Assembly (NCBI GenBank): GCA_947471985.1
Contig: CANIZL010000011.1
Coordinates: forward strand, 1-64,000
Origin: Verrucomicrobiota bacterium
GTDB taxonomy: Bacteria; Verrucomicrobiota; Verrucomicrobiia; Limisphaerales; UBA9464
Length of the DNA stretch: 64,000 nucleotides
Direction: 5' to 3'
Shown here: positions 27,001-34,498 of the stretch, piece after piece
Numbering within the stretch: the first letter of the stretch is position 1
How the letters are laid out: every line of letters begins with the position of its first letter
Notes under the pieces: generated by a model
Told to the model about the DNA's origin: nothing
Seen by the model: the letters and a program-made list of their open reading frames with translations, nothing else
The model's database searches: none
Made by a program: the position numbers and the translations under genes

Positions 27001-28298
27001 AACGCGCGGCCGCCTTCAAGCAGAAGCTGATCGACACCCAGCCCCGGCATCTGGACGCGGTGTTGAAGTTCGCCCACGAGGCGTATCGGCGTCCGCTTAC
27101 GACCGAGGAAGGCACCGAACTCCGTGGGCTCTACGATCGGTTGCGGAAAGAGGAATTGCCGCATGACGCGGCGATCCGGCTCATGGTGGCGCGGATTTTG
27201 GTGACGCCGGCGTTCCTGTATCGGCTCGAGCAAGCCGGGCCGGCGCGGGATGCGGTGCCGGTGACCGAATGGGAACTCGCCACACGGCTCAGTTATTTCC
27301 TGTGGTCCTCCACGCCCGATGCGGAACTCACCTCAATGGCGGCGGCGGGATTGTTGCACGATCCGGAGGTGCTGGTGGGGCAGGCGCGTCGCATGTTGCA
27401 TGACGGGCGGGTGCGCCGGCTGGCCACTGAGTTCGGTTGTGCCTGGCTGCATCTGCATGATTTCGAAGCCAGCGACGAAAAGAGCGAACGCCATTTTCCC
27501 ACCTTCGCCGGTTTGCGCGGCGATATGTATGAGGAGGTCGTGCGCTACCTGACGGATCTCTTTCAGAACGGCGGCTCGGTGATGTCGGTGTTCCAATCCG
27601 ATTACACCTTCCTGAACGAAGCGCTCGCCAAGCACTACGGCATTCCCAACGTGACCGGCCCCGAATGGCGCCGGGTGGATGGAGTGCAGGCGTTCGGTCG
27701 CGGCGGGGTTCTCGGTTTCGGCGCCACGCTGGCCCGGCAGTCCGGGGCGTCCCGCACCAGTCCGATCCTCCGGGGCAACTGGGTGTCCGAGGTGCTCCTG
27801 GGCGAGAAGCTGCCGCGGCCCCCGAAAGACGTGCCGCGGCTGCCCGAAGACGAGGCGGCCGAGACCCTGACCGTGCGGCAACTCACCGAGAAACACAGCA
27901 GCGATCCCCGGTGCTCCGGATGTCACCGGCGCATCGACGGCTTCGGCTTTGCCCTGGAAGCGTATGATGCCATCGGGCGTTGGCGGACGAAGGACTTGGG
28001 GGACCGTCCTCTCGATACCGCGACCGCGTTGTTCGACGGCACACGGGTGAAGGACGCGACGGATCTGCGGCAGTATCTGGTGTCGCAAAAACGCAAAGTG
28101 GTGCGGCGTCATTTTAGCCGGATGCTGGTGGGTTATGCGCTGGGGCGTGGGGTGCGGTTGTCGGATCAACCGTTGATTACCCAGATGCAGAAGGACCTCG
28201 AAGCCAACGGCAATCGCTTCAGTGTCGCGGTGGAAACCCTGGTGCGCAGTCGGCAATTCCGCGAGATCCGCGGTCGCGAAATGGCGTCGGACGACTGA
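24054..28298 (+). CDS. Secreted planctomycete-type cytochrome c protein (DUF1587/1595/1592/1588/1585)
   Basis: About 1414 aa, exported. The N-terminal haem site is CLDCH (C55-x2-C58-H59), of planctomycete cytochrome type. It is followed by a DUF1587 module (NNTEYTFTVRDLTG, from about residue 141). Then a very long middle part of about 770 residues has no family I can name but includes beta-rich, carbohydrate-binding-like stretches. DUF1595 (RRPLTTEEG, about 1000), DUF1592 (ATRLSYFLWS, about 1065) and DUF1588/1585, with a second haem-type motif CSGCH at 1287-1291, follow. Such proteins are usually about 800 aa and precede a DUF1552 gene; here the insertion is large and no DUF1552 partner follows. 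ATG 24054 starts a signal peptide. Function is unproven. Confidence 0.86.
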   Translation: MVKLLMDILRFRRSVARAFSAFCTAPALVAATAAVTSPTAEEFPRDIRPLLQRVCLDCHSTAKHKGDLDLERFASYADILSQPKAWMEVVNQVSLGEMPPKEKPQPTDEERARLLDWVSRALDEAARARAGDPGPVVLRRLNNTEYTFTVRDLTGVSTLSPTKEFPADSAAGEGFLNTGQALVMSPALFSKYLDAGKDIAAHAVLLPDGLRFSSSTTRRDWTEELLAQIRGLYRDYTDARGADRVNLQGIVFDTNEGGRLPLERYLEATLTDGAALRADPGSVGEIARKQHLSPKYLGSLWHLLTTETTSPLLAPLQARWRQAKPGDGVALAQGFAPWQQALWKFSSVGHIGKAGGPKAWMEPVTPLAAQQEFRLKLAAPTNGTEVTVYLAAGDAGDGSVNDFVVWQQPRLVRPGYPDLPLKDVRSYVGALASQRERLFAGTVPSLAAVAEAAASKEAIDIPALAQRHVLEPEVLRAWLALLGVGTLGPLDHFTTQLRRVSNFDFVNGWGSGETPSVMANASGEAVRIPGKLKPHGVVMHPSPKLQVAAGWSSPLAGRVQVEAHITHAHPECGNGVAWSLEVRRGSTRQRLASGIAQGNAEKVAGPFDAVAVRPGDLISLLIDPRDGNHSCDLTDVELRVRAEGDGGREWVLTRDVSGDVLAANPHADSFGNPGIWHFYTEPVTGAALAPVIPPGSLLARWQAAGTDGERATLATELQRLLTGGVPPDAATPDGRLFQQLNSLGGPLLQAARGLPAVSPAPAAAAAVWSLAPEMFRRVAPGSPGRTAPEATSLAVAAPSVLEIRLPADLVAGAEFVTTGVLDAEVGAEGSVQLQVLTTKPAGDGGLLPSGTTVTQGSGPWTSDTRQLSHRSPVITREGSSARRRWERAFEEFRNQFPAALCYVKIVPVDEVVTLTLYHREDGQLARLMLDDAQAARLDRLWDELHYVSQDALTLVDAYEQLWQYATQDADPKVFEPMRKPIYERAAAFKQKLIDTQPRHLDAVLKFAHEAYRRPLTTEEGTELRGLYDRLRKEELPHDAAIRLMVARILVTPAFLYRLEQAGPARDAVPVTEWELATRLSYFLWSSTPDAELTSMAAAGLLHDPEVLVGQARRMLHDGRVRRLATEFGCAWLHLHDFEASDEKSERHFPTFAGLRGDMYEEVVRYLTDLFQNGGSVMSVFQSDYTFLNEALAKHYGIPNVTGPEWRRVDGVQAFGRGGVLGFGATLARQSGASRTSPILRGNWVSEVLLGEKLPRPPKDVPRLPEDEAAETLTVRQLTEKHSSDPRCSGCHRRIDGFGFALEAYDAIGRWRTKDLGDRPLDTATALFDGTRVKDATDLRQYLVSQKRKVVRRHFSRMLVGYALGRGVRLSDQPLITQMQKDLEANGNRFSVAVETLVRSRQFREIRGREMASDD

Positions 28299-28580
28299 TA
28301 ACCCGCGGACTGGCAACGCATTCCGGGGAATGGACCCCGGAATGCGGGGCCTTGATGCTTCCGTTTTGGGTGCGCGGTGCGTTTTGCCGTGCTTTGGGGA
28401 TTCGCCGGTTCTGGCATTTCGGACCCCGCAAATTGGGGCTATGGGTTCCGGGTGTCTGAGTATACTCGTTCGCCCCGCTTTTCGCCCCGACCCCCGGTCC
28501 GTCGCGATGAGGGGTTTCGTCGACCCGCTCCTGCTCCCGCTCCCGCCAGCGCCAGCGCCAGCGCTCCACGCGGTGAACCG

Positions 28581-29807
28581 ATGGTGTCCGCCCAGCCCTT
28601 TGCCCCGCCCAGCCCGCCGCCGAACACCACCGGCTGGCGCACGCCCTGGGTGCAGTTGAAGACCTGGACGTTTCATCCCCAGATTTATCCGTCCATGATC
28701 CGCGACGCTTCGCCGGACGCCCGGCCTGGGGCGCTGGTCAGTGTCTACGACAAGGACGGCCGGGAATTTGGGGCCGGCTTGTGGAATCCCTCCGCCCGGG
28801 TGCCGCTGCGGGTCCTGCATCACGGCACGGAGCCGTTTGGGGAGGACGAACTGACCGCGTATCTAGACCGCGCAATCGAGCTTCGGCTCGACTTGCTCAA
28901 ACTCGGCGCGCAAACGGAAGCCTTCCGGGTGATCCACTCCGATGCCGACGGCCTCAGCGGACTGATCATTGATCGCTTTGGGGATACCTTGAGTGTGCAG
29001 TTGCACAGCCTCGGGATGGCCCAGCGCCTCGCGGGTTGGCTGCCGCACCTGCACGCCCGGTTGGGAACCAAACGCTGCGTCGTGGAAGTGGATCCGGCGA
29101 TCGCACGGTTTGAGAAGATTGATATGCGGATGCTGAAGTCCGATCCGGTGCGGGCGGTGAAGTTTCGCGAGAACGGGTTGCTGTACGAGGTGGACTTCGC
29201 GACCGGCCACAAGACGGGATTCTTCTGTGACCAGCGGGATAATCGCCGTCGCCTGGTGGATTTCTGCAAGGACAAGCGGGTGCTCGACATCTGCTGTTAC
29301 ACGGGCGGCTTTGCGCTCGCGGCCAAGGTGCTCGGAGGTGCGAAGGAAGTGGTCGGCGTGGACCTCGACGAAGCGGCGATCGCCCAGGCCAAGCGCAATG
29401 CGAACATCAACGGCCAGGCCCGCATCGAATGGGTGCACTGCGATGGCTTCAGTTATCTGCGGCAGATGCGCAAAAACACGGAACGTTGGGACGTGGTGGT
29501 GCTGGATCCGCCAAAACTCGTTTTCAGCCGCGAGCCCGAGGAGGGCGAAGAGGATGGCATCGTGAAATACGAGGACTTGAACAGCCTCGGCATCGTGGTC
29601 ACGGCGCCCGGCGGCTTGTTGGTGACCTGCTCCTGTTCGGGCCAGTTGAGCGCCGAGGATTTTGAGCGGGCGGTGGTGAAGGCCGCGCATCGGGTCGGTC
29701 GCAAGCTCCAGATCATTGATCGCACCGGCCCTGGTGCAGATCATCCGATGATGTCGAACTGCCCGGAAAGTCGGTATCTGAAAGTGATCTGGGCGCGGGT
29801 CTGGTGA
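28581..29807 (+). CDS. rlmI: 23S rRNA (cytosine) methyltransferase, RlmI type
   Basis: 408-aa class I SAM-dependent rRNA methyltransferase. RlmI methylates C1962 of 23S rRNA. The N-terminal PUA-like part starts at WVQLKTWTFHPQIYPSMI. The middle EEHD-like domain includes DADGLSGLIIDRFGD (about residues 120-134) and GHKTGFFCDQRDNRR. The Rossmann domain has VLDICCYTGGFALAA (motif I) and VVLDPPKLVFS (motif IV), with TCSCSGQL near the end. Length matches the 396-aa E. coli enzyme. An upstream in-frame GTG (28377) would add a low-complexity (Ala-Pro-Ser) segment that homologues lack; the ATG 28581 is preferred. Confidence 0.9.
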   Translation: MVSAQPFAPPSPPPNTTGWRTPWVQLKTWTFHPQIYPSMIRDASPDARPGALVSVYDKDGREFGAGLWNPSARVPLRVLHHGTEPFGEDELTAYLDRAIELRLDLLKLGAQTEAFRVIHSDADGLSGLIIDRFGDTLSVQLHSLGMAQRLAGWLPHLHARLGTKRCVVEVDPAIARFEKIDMRMLKSDPVRAVKFRENGLLYEVDFATGHKTGFFCDQRDNRRRLVDFCKDKRVLDICCYTGGFALAAKVLGGAKEVVGVDLDEAAIAQAKRNANINGQARIEWVHCDGFSYLRQMRKNTERWDVVVLDPPKLVFSREPEEGEEDGIVKYEDLNSLGIVVTAPGGLLVTCSCSGQLSAEDFERAVVKAAHRVGRKLQIIDRTGPGADHPMMSNCPESRYLKVIWARVW

Positions 29808-29816
29808 CCCGCTGGA

Positions 29817-31229
29817 TTACTTGTCGGGTTCGGGCTGCGCGGGCGCGGGCGGGGCACCGGTTGCGGTGCCTTCCCGTTCGAATTCCGCGACACGGCTGCC
29901 ACTGACCTGTTGAACGCTGCCGTCGGCCAGGCAGTAGACGTGGGTCGCGCCGCCTGCGGGATTCTCCAGAACCTTCTTCTCCCGGAACAGGATGAGTTGC
30001 GGTTCGGTCTCGGAAACGGGGCGGGGTTGTGGGAAAAACTCGAAATCGTCCGGCGACAGCCCGCCGGGCATGTGGCCCTCGGCGTCCAGGCTCATTTCGG
30101 TGCGCATCATTTCGAACGTGGTGGGGAGGCGATCACCGTTGTCGACGGCATAGACGCGGGCCGCCAATCCGAGCATCTTGAGCGCGTTCACCCGCTGGAT
30201 GATCAGTTTTTTGTATTCTGCCGCGGCCTGAACCTGCTCCAGTTGGGCCGCCTGGGCGGCGACTTGGGCCTGGAGTTGGACCACCTGGTTGGCCTGGACC
30301 TTCGGCGTCTCTTTTTTGCGCCGCGCGACTTCGGCCCGGAGTTGCAGCAGTTCCGTCAGCATCGCTTCGCTGAGCTTGCCGGCGTTGGGTTCGGCGGGCG
30401 GGGGCGCGGGAGTGGCGGCTTGGGTGAGTTGTTGGGTCAATGCAGCATTGGCTTCCGCCAGGGATTTAACCTGCTGGTGTTGCCGGACGCTGACCACGGC
30501 CAGAACGCCGGTGGCGACGGTGAGGGAGGCGAGGAGGGTTTTCATGGAGAATAGGGCGAACGCTGGGGCGGTAACCGCCGTGGTGCCGAGAATGGCGGCC
30601 GTGATGCCGCCGGCCACTCCGGCCGGCACCGGACTCCCCGCTGCGACGGTGAGGCTGGCGGCGACCGAGCCGGCCGCGACGGCGATGCCGCGTTGACGAA
30701 AATGATCGCGCAATCGTTCGAGTGCACGGCTGACCCGTTTCTGAGCGGTGTCGTCGCTGGCGCCCAAGGCGGCGCCGATTTCACCGTAGGATTTGCCGCC
30801 GAAATACCGTTGCAGGACGGCATCACGATCGGCGTCGGGAAGTGTGGCCAGAGCGTCGTCGAGCAGCGGTTGCAGGGTGGCGACGGCCTGGGCTTCGGCG
30901 AGATCGGGAGTGGTATCGGGCTGGTTCATGGCACGTTGTTCCCGCTCCTGGCGTCGGGTGTTGCTGCGGACGCAGTTGCGGGCGGCGTGAACGGTGGCGC
31001 GATGCAACCAGCCCGGGAGAAAAGTGGCGGGGGGCAGCACGCTGGCTTTGTGCGCGAGATCGGAAAACACCGTTTGGGCGACATCGCGGGCCACGTCCGG
31101 ATCGCCGGTGATGCGTCGGGCGGTGCCCCACACTAGGGATACGTGCCGTTGCACCAATTCGGCGAAGGCTTCATCGGCACCGTGTTGGGCCCATCGTTCC
31201 AGCAGTTGCAAATCGCCGAGGACGTTCAT
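29817..31229 (-). CDS. ECF sigma factor with membrane-anchored pilin-like C-terminal tail
   Basis: 470 aa. Residues 5-80 are sigma region 2 (DEAFAELVQRHVSLVWGTAR, RDVAQTVFSDLA) and 115-175 are region 4 (YFGGKSYGEIGAALGASDDT). Two hydrophobic segments follow (about 203-227 and 229-248), then a long Gln/Ala-rich coiled coil (250-345). A C-terminal domain contains LGLAARVYAVDNGDRLPTT and CLADGSVQ, which resemble a pseudopilin or DUF1559 ending. Such tailed ECF factors occur in verrucomicrobial genomes. If both hydrophobic segments are TM, the sigma part is cytoplasmic and the tail would also face the cytoplasm; a single span would place the tail outside. No anti-sigma gene is adjacent; the tail may do that job. 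Confidence 0.82.
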   Translation of the reverse strand: MNVLGDLQLLERWAQHGADEAFAELVQRHVSLVWGTARRITGDPDVARDVAQTVFSDLAHKASVLPPATFLPGWLHRATVHAARNCVRSNTRRQEREQRAMNQPDTTPDLAEAQAVATLQPLLDDALATLPDADRDAVLQRYFGGKSYGEIGAALGASDDTAQKRVSRALERLRDHFRQRGIAVAAGSVAASLTVAAGSPVPAGVAGGITAAILGTTAVTAPAFALFSMKTLLASLTVATGVLAVVSVRQHQQVKSLAEANAALTQQLTQAATPAPPPAEPNAGKLSEAMLTELLQLRAEVARRKKETPKVQANQVVQLQAQVAAQAAQLEQVQAAAEYKKLIIQRVNALKMLGLAARVYAVDNGDRLPTTFEMMRTEMSLDAEGHMPGGLSPDDFEFFPQPRPVSETEPQLILFREKKVLENPAGGATHVYCLADGSVQQVSGSRVAEFEREGTATGAPPAPAQPEPDK

Positions 31230-31433
31230 AGCTGCTTGAATACACCCGCCCGCGGCAAAATCCGACGCCCGAAATTAAAAAAACTCACGGCGGGGAGCCT
31301 GGCTGGCGAAAGGGGACCCCTACGGCCTGAGCGATTTCAAAGGCGGGACCATTAGGGGGCCGTCACAAAGTGCGCGACGCGCCTGACGCGCCGGCTACAA
31401 ACTCCGTGGCGATTCCGGATCGTCGGGGGCGGC

Positions 31434-31461
31434 GAGACGGACACTGCTGCGTGTCTGTCTC
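31434..31461. other. Imperfect 11-bp hairpin between ThuA and ECF genes
   Basis: GAGACGGACAC at 31434-31444 and GTGTCTGTCTC at 31451-31461 around the loop TGCTGC. One mismatch (a G-U wobble in RNA) interrupts the stem. It lies about 27 bases beyond the ThuA stop, in the right place for a terminator, but no T-run follows. The nearby GACGCGCC-TGACGCGCC direct repeat around 31377-31393 is typical of dispersed intergenic palindromes. Confidence 0.35.
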
Positions 31462-31487
31462 CTCCGTCAGGTAATCAGGCCGTTCGA

Positions 31488-32345
31488 TCAGGGGCGGGCT
31501 TTGCTGGCCTTCGCGTCGGGGAAATCGGCGGGAATCTTTTGGGTTACCTTGCCGGTGGCCGCCCATTCCACGCTGCGCTGCAACGTCACAGCGAATCCCT
31601 GGCAGTGCACGGCTTCCATGCCATGGCCCAAGGCGTCATGGACCACCCGGCCCTTGCCGAACGGGATTACCATGATCAGCGGTTCCTCCTCGCCGGTGCC
31701 GCCCTTTTCCTTGGGGGAGAAGGCGCTCGATAACACGGTGACGTTGTGGGCCGGACCGCGCAGCCGGTTGTACAGCTCATCCTGCCGGTGCATCCAGGCC
31801 GAGGGCAATCCCTTCATGATCGGATGTTCCGGAGCCCGGGTCGTCATGACGAACTCGTGCTGGGCGCCGTGGCTGCCGCCGGGACCGGGAGTCATGTCGG
31901 GCGTCCAGGTGCCATCGCGCAGTCGCAGATAAGGGCCGCTCTTTTCGGAACGATTCCCCCAACCGCCCAAGCCGATCATCTCGTTATACGCCGGCCATTC
32001 GGGAAACGAATTGTCGGCCGCGTGCACGCTCACGAACCCGCCCCCGCCGCGGACAAATTTCTCAAAATCCGCCTGCGTCTGTGGCGACCAGGATTCCCCG
32101 TTGTAGTTGGAAACGACGACTGCGTAGTCAGAGAATTTGGGCGACCACGATTTCAGATCGCCGCCGGCGCCGGGCGCGGTGTTGACTTCCACGTTAAAGA
32201 TCCCGGGTTCATCGAGGATCTGTTTCAATACCGGCGTAGTGTGCTTCCAGTCGTGATTATTCTGACCATCCACCAAGAGGACTTTGATTCTGTCGGCCGC
32301 ACTGGCGGAGAGGGTGACGACAGCCAGGAGGGTGAGTAATTTCAT
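31488..32345 (-). CDS. Secreted ThuA-domain protein
   Basis: 285-aa protein with signal peptide MKLLTLLAVVTLSASAAD and a single ThuA (class I glutamine-amidotransferase-like) domain. Features are IKVLLVDGQNNHDWKHTTP near the start, YAVVVSNYNGE, the FVRGGGGFVSVHAADNS strand, and HGAQHEFVMTTRAPEHPIMKGLP. ThuA proteins act in disaccharide (trehalose-type) catabolism and are very common in Verrucomicrobia and Planctomycetes, but the biochemical role is only partly known. The start at 32345 is chosen because it begins the signal peptide; upstream sequence in frame is shadow. The gene is alone on its side of the ECF gene. Confidence 0.87.
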   Translation of the reverse strand: MKLLTLLAVVTLSASAADRIKVLLVDGQNNHDWKHTTPVLKQILDEPGIFNVEVNTAPGAGGDLKSWSPKFSDYAVVVSNYNGESWSPQTQADFEKFVRGGGGFVSVHAADNSFPEWPAYNEMIGLGGWGNRSEKSGPYLRLRDGTWTPDMTPGPGGSHGAQHEFVMTTRAPEHPIMKGLPSAWMHRQDELYNRLRGPAHNVTVLSSAFSPKEKGGTGEEEPLIMVIPFGKGRVVHDALGHGMEAVHCQGFAVTLQRSVEWAATGKVTQKIPADFPDAKASKARP

Positions 32346-32831
32346 GCGAGGTGGAAGCTGAGCGGAGCATCTCCCTCCGGCAAGCGCTACGCGGCAGCGA
32401 TGGTGTCCCCGCAGGCCGGCCACGCATTGGAATCCGATTTAGGGGTCCGGGTTCAGTGTTGTTACGCCCACGAATAAATGTGCCAGGTTCACTGACTAAA
32501 CCATCGAGCCGGGCTCGCCATTCGAACCCACAGAAGATGGTGCCAACCTCCCTATTCGCCAAGCCCAGAGATGGTGCCAGGTTCGCCATCTGCGCCGAAT
32601 AGGGAGCCAGCCTCAGTATCTTGCGGGGGGGCATCACCGCTGGTGATGCAGCAGGCGGCGGAGCGAGCTATCGCGGCGGACCTGGACCGGGCATTTTGGG
32701 CTGTCGGTCAGCCCGTTAGGCAGGCCAAAACGCCTCCGGTGCCTCGCCTACGCCAGCGCTAGGCAGAGTTCTCCCCTTCCGGCGTGTGGTTTCGCCGGTT
32801 CGGCCGGTTGAAGGTGGGGTTCTTTGAGCCG
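32346..32831. other. Gene-free region with REP-like repeats, left of the transposase
   Basis: 486 bases between ThuA (leftward start) and the end of the RAYT gene. It includes the promoter region of ThuA and several short repeats described in the next entry (32480-32614). The right end (32700-32760) holds short GGC-rich inverted segments, such as GCCTA-cgccagcgc-TAGGC near 32745. No coding frame looks real. Confidence 0.5.
32480..32614. repeat. REP-like repeats GGTGCCAGGTTC..CTAT (left cluster)
   Basis: At least four related units. GTGCCAGGTTCACTGA is at 32480-32495. GGTGCCAACCTCCCTATTCG is at 32539-32558. GGTGCCAGGTTCGCCAT is at 32573-32589. One unit is inverted at 32597-32614 (read on the minus strand: GAGGCTGGCTCCCTATTC). 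Their common core is G-G-T-[AG]-C-C-A-G-G-[CT]-T-C. The same core occurs to the right of the transposase and again near 46.7 kb. They look like REP-type elements that a neighbouring RAYT could recognise. Confidence 0.6.
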
Positions 32832-33800
32832 TCAGCCGATGGCGTCGATGAGCAGGTCGCGCAGCACGGTGATTCCGGGGAGGGGGACACCCCGGAAGGG
32901 GCGGGCCCCATCCTTCCGCTTCGGGCTGAAGCGGTCCCGAAACCGCATGAACTGCTGGTCCACGAACTCCCGCGAACCCAGGACTACCCCATCGCTGAAA
33001 TGCCGTATCCGCAGGCGCAGCACCTGGCCGCTGCCCAACTCGCCCCCCCGCGCCAGCTCGGCGCGGATCGTGTCCGGATCCAACACCTGTTTGTCGCTCG
33101 CATTCGCGGATCCAGCGGTCACAAAAAGGAAGCAGCGGTAGGCGGCCGCGGCCGCCGGCCAGTCCTGGGGTTCCAGGAAGCTCATCAATCCCTGCTGGAT
33201 TGCGCTGTTGCCCACCAGCGCGGCGGCGTAGCCGCAGTGGCGGTAGTCCTTCGGATCCGAGATCAATCCCGCTCGCACGGGATTCAGATCAATGTACGCC
33301 GCCAACGTTTTCAAAGCGGTTGGGGAATCCTCCACCAGAAGACTCGTAAAACGTTCGGCCCACAGGGTACCGAAGCGGTCGTTTCGCTCGTTGTACCACC
33401 GACTGAAGCTTTGCTTGAACTCCTTCATGAAGGCCGAGACATCCCCCTGACGGGCTTCCACCGACGCCCGGATGGTTGCATCGATCTTCCCCGTCTTTTT
33501 CAAGCCTTCCTGCGCCAGCACCGTCCAGACGCCCTGCGGGCCGTAGAAAGCCCTCAGTTTCTCCAGTAGCGCCTCCTCGGAGAGTTCGGTCGGAGGAGGT
33601 ATCCGTACCAGCAGGTGGAAGTGATTGGACATCATGCAGTAGGTCAGCACCTCCACCCCACAGAAGGCGGCCAGGGGCCAGAGGAGCTGGACCAACTTCT
33701 CCTTCCCCAGGTCATCCAACAGCATTTGCCCACCCACAATCCGTGAAAGGCAGTGATACACGGCCGTCTCCCCGACTGGTTTGATCCGCTTGAGTCTCAT
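32832..33800 (-). mobile_element. REP-associated tyrosine transposase (RAYT, Y1 transposase)
   Basis: 322-aa protein of the IS200-related Y1 transposase / RAYT family. The HUH nickase motif is NHFHLLVRIP (His-hydrophobe-His, about residues 59-68), preceded by VYHCLSRIVGGQMLL and TYCMMS. The putative catalytic Tyr lies in LAAYIDLNPVRAGL (about residue 168), the classic RAYT stretch. The N terminus MRLKRIKPVGETAVYHCLSR is also typical. RAYTs are single-copy, do not carry inverted ends like IS elements and are thought to mobilise REP repeats. It appears intact. Short repeats flank it on both sides in mostly opposite orientation, supporting a REP-RAYT unit. Confidence 0.88.
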
Positions 33801-34201
33801 GTTGTTCTTCGTGGAATTTGAGGAACCCCGCCCAACGGGACGGGGGTTCCACGCCCTGCTACGAAGAATTCGGGACGGAGTTACAGACTATTTTACAGTA
33901 AGCCTGGCTCGGTATACGAGGGACGGCCGGGGATAGGGAGCCTGGTACGCTGTCGGGCGAGTTACAGATCAGTGAACCTGCCGCCCTATCTGGCGCGTGG
34001 GGGGGATAGGGAGCGTGGCACCACTTGCACCCGGCAGTGAACCTGGCCCGGTGTTGGCGCTTACATTGGATGACGAACCTGGCCCTTCGTCAGATCGATA
34101 GTGAACTTGGCACCTTCGATTGGTACCTCTGCTGGTGAGCTCGGTACTCTGAACCTGGCGCGCGGGGGTGGTGGCGCTGTTTCGCGTGCCACGGGGGATC
34201 G
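33801..34201. other. Gene-free region with REP-like repeats, right of the transposase
   Basis: 401 bases upstream of the RAYT start (leftward gene), so it also holds its promoter and leader. The region from 33932 to about 34160 is nearly filled by short repeats (next entry). The first 100 bases contain GAAC and CCCGTCCC-type segments around 33825-33850 that could form a weak hairpin. No coding sequence is evident. Confidence 0.5.
33932..34160. repeat. REP-like repeats, right cluster (mostly inverted)
   Basis: Units seen on the plus strand: GATAGGGAGCCTGGTAC (33932-33948), AGTGAACCTGCCGCC (33971-33985), GATAGGGAGCGTGGCACC (34005-34022), CAGTGAACCTGGCCC (34035-34049), TGACGAACCTGGCCC (34071-34085), GATAGTGAACTTGGCACC (34097-34114) and a weaker copy near 34150. 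Read on the minus strand they give GGTGCCA-AGTTC-ACTATC and close variants, the same family as the left cluster but mostly inverted. Sequence drift between copies suggests an old, decayed array. Confidence 0.6.
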
Positions 34202-34447
34202 TTAGTCCCCGCCCCAGCGCCATCGGGCGGGTTCACCCTTCCAGACGCAGATCAGAAGGAGCAGCGTCGAAAGGCCGACGGTGTAGGTAGTGAAGTATCC
34301 CGGATGCTTCCGGCCGAAAATACTCCCTGCTGCGAGCGCGATCACGTAGAGGCCCAGTACCAGCCAGCCTTGCCAACGCCGGGGTACGCCCCAGCCGTAG
34401 CCATACCTCTTCGCCGGGAACCACGCTTTATCCTTGGGTAATGACAT
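34202..34447 (-). CDS. Small membrane protein of unknown function
   Basis: 81-aa protein with the N-terminal WFPAKRYGYGWGVPRRWQGW (about residues 9-28) and two hydrophobic segments (about 26-43 and 53-69). Small membrane proteins with a W-F-P-A-K-x-Y-G-x-G-W-G start recur across bacteria with no known function. The ATG at 34447 is chosen since it starts directly before that conserved stretch; a longer frame (from 34483) is less likely. It sits 51 bases after the kinase gene in the leftward direction and may be the last gene of the kinase transcript. Confidence 0.7.
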   Translation of the reverse strand: MSLPKDKAWFPAKRYGYGWGVPRRWQGWLVLGLYVIALAAGSIFGRKHPGYFTTYTVGLSTLLLLICVWKGEPARWRWGGD

Positions 34448-34498
34448 GAGATTTGATGGCCGATTGTGACTGGGCTTCACCATACGCTCCGTCGGAGA

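Noticed and set aside
24981-27233. 750-aa minus-strand frame inside the DUF1592-type gene
   Set aside because: Shadow of the plus-strand gene; Arg/His/Gln-rich and without domains.
28377-28580. GTG start 68 codons upstream of rlmI
   Set aside because: Adds a low-complexity Ala/Pro/Ser segment encoded by a GC-rich repeat and absent from RlmI proteins.
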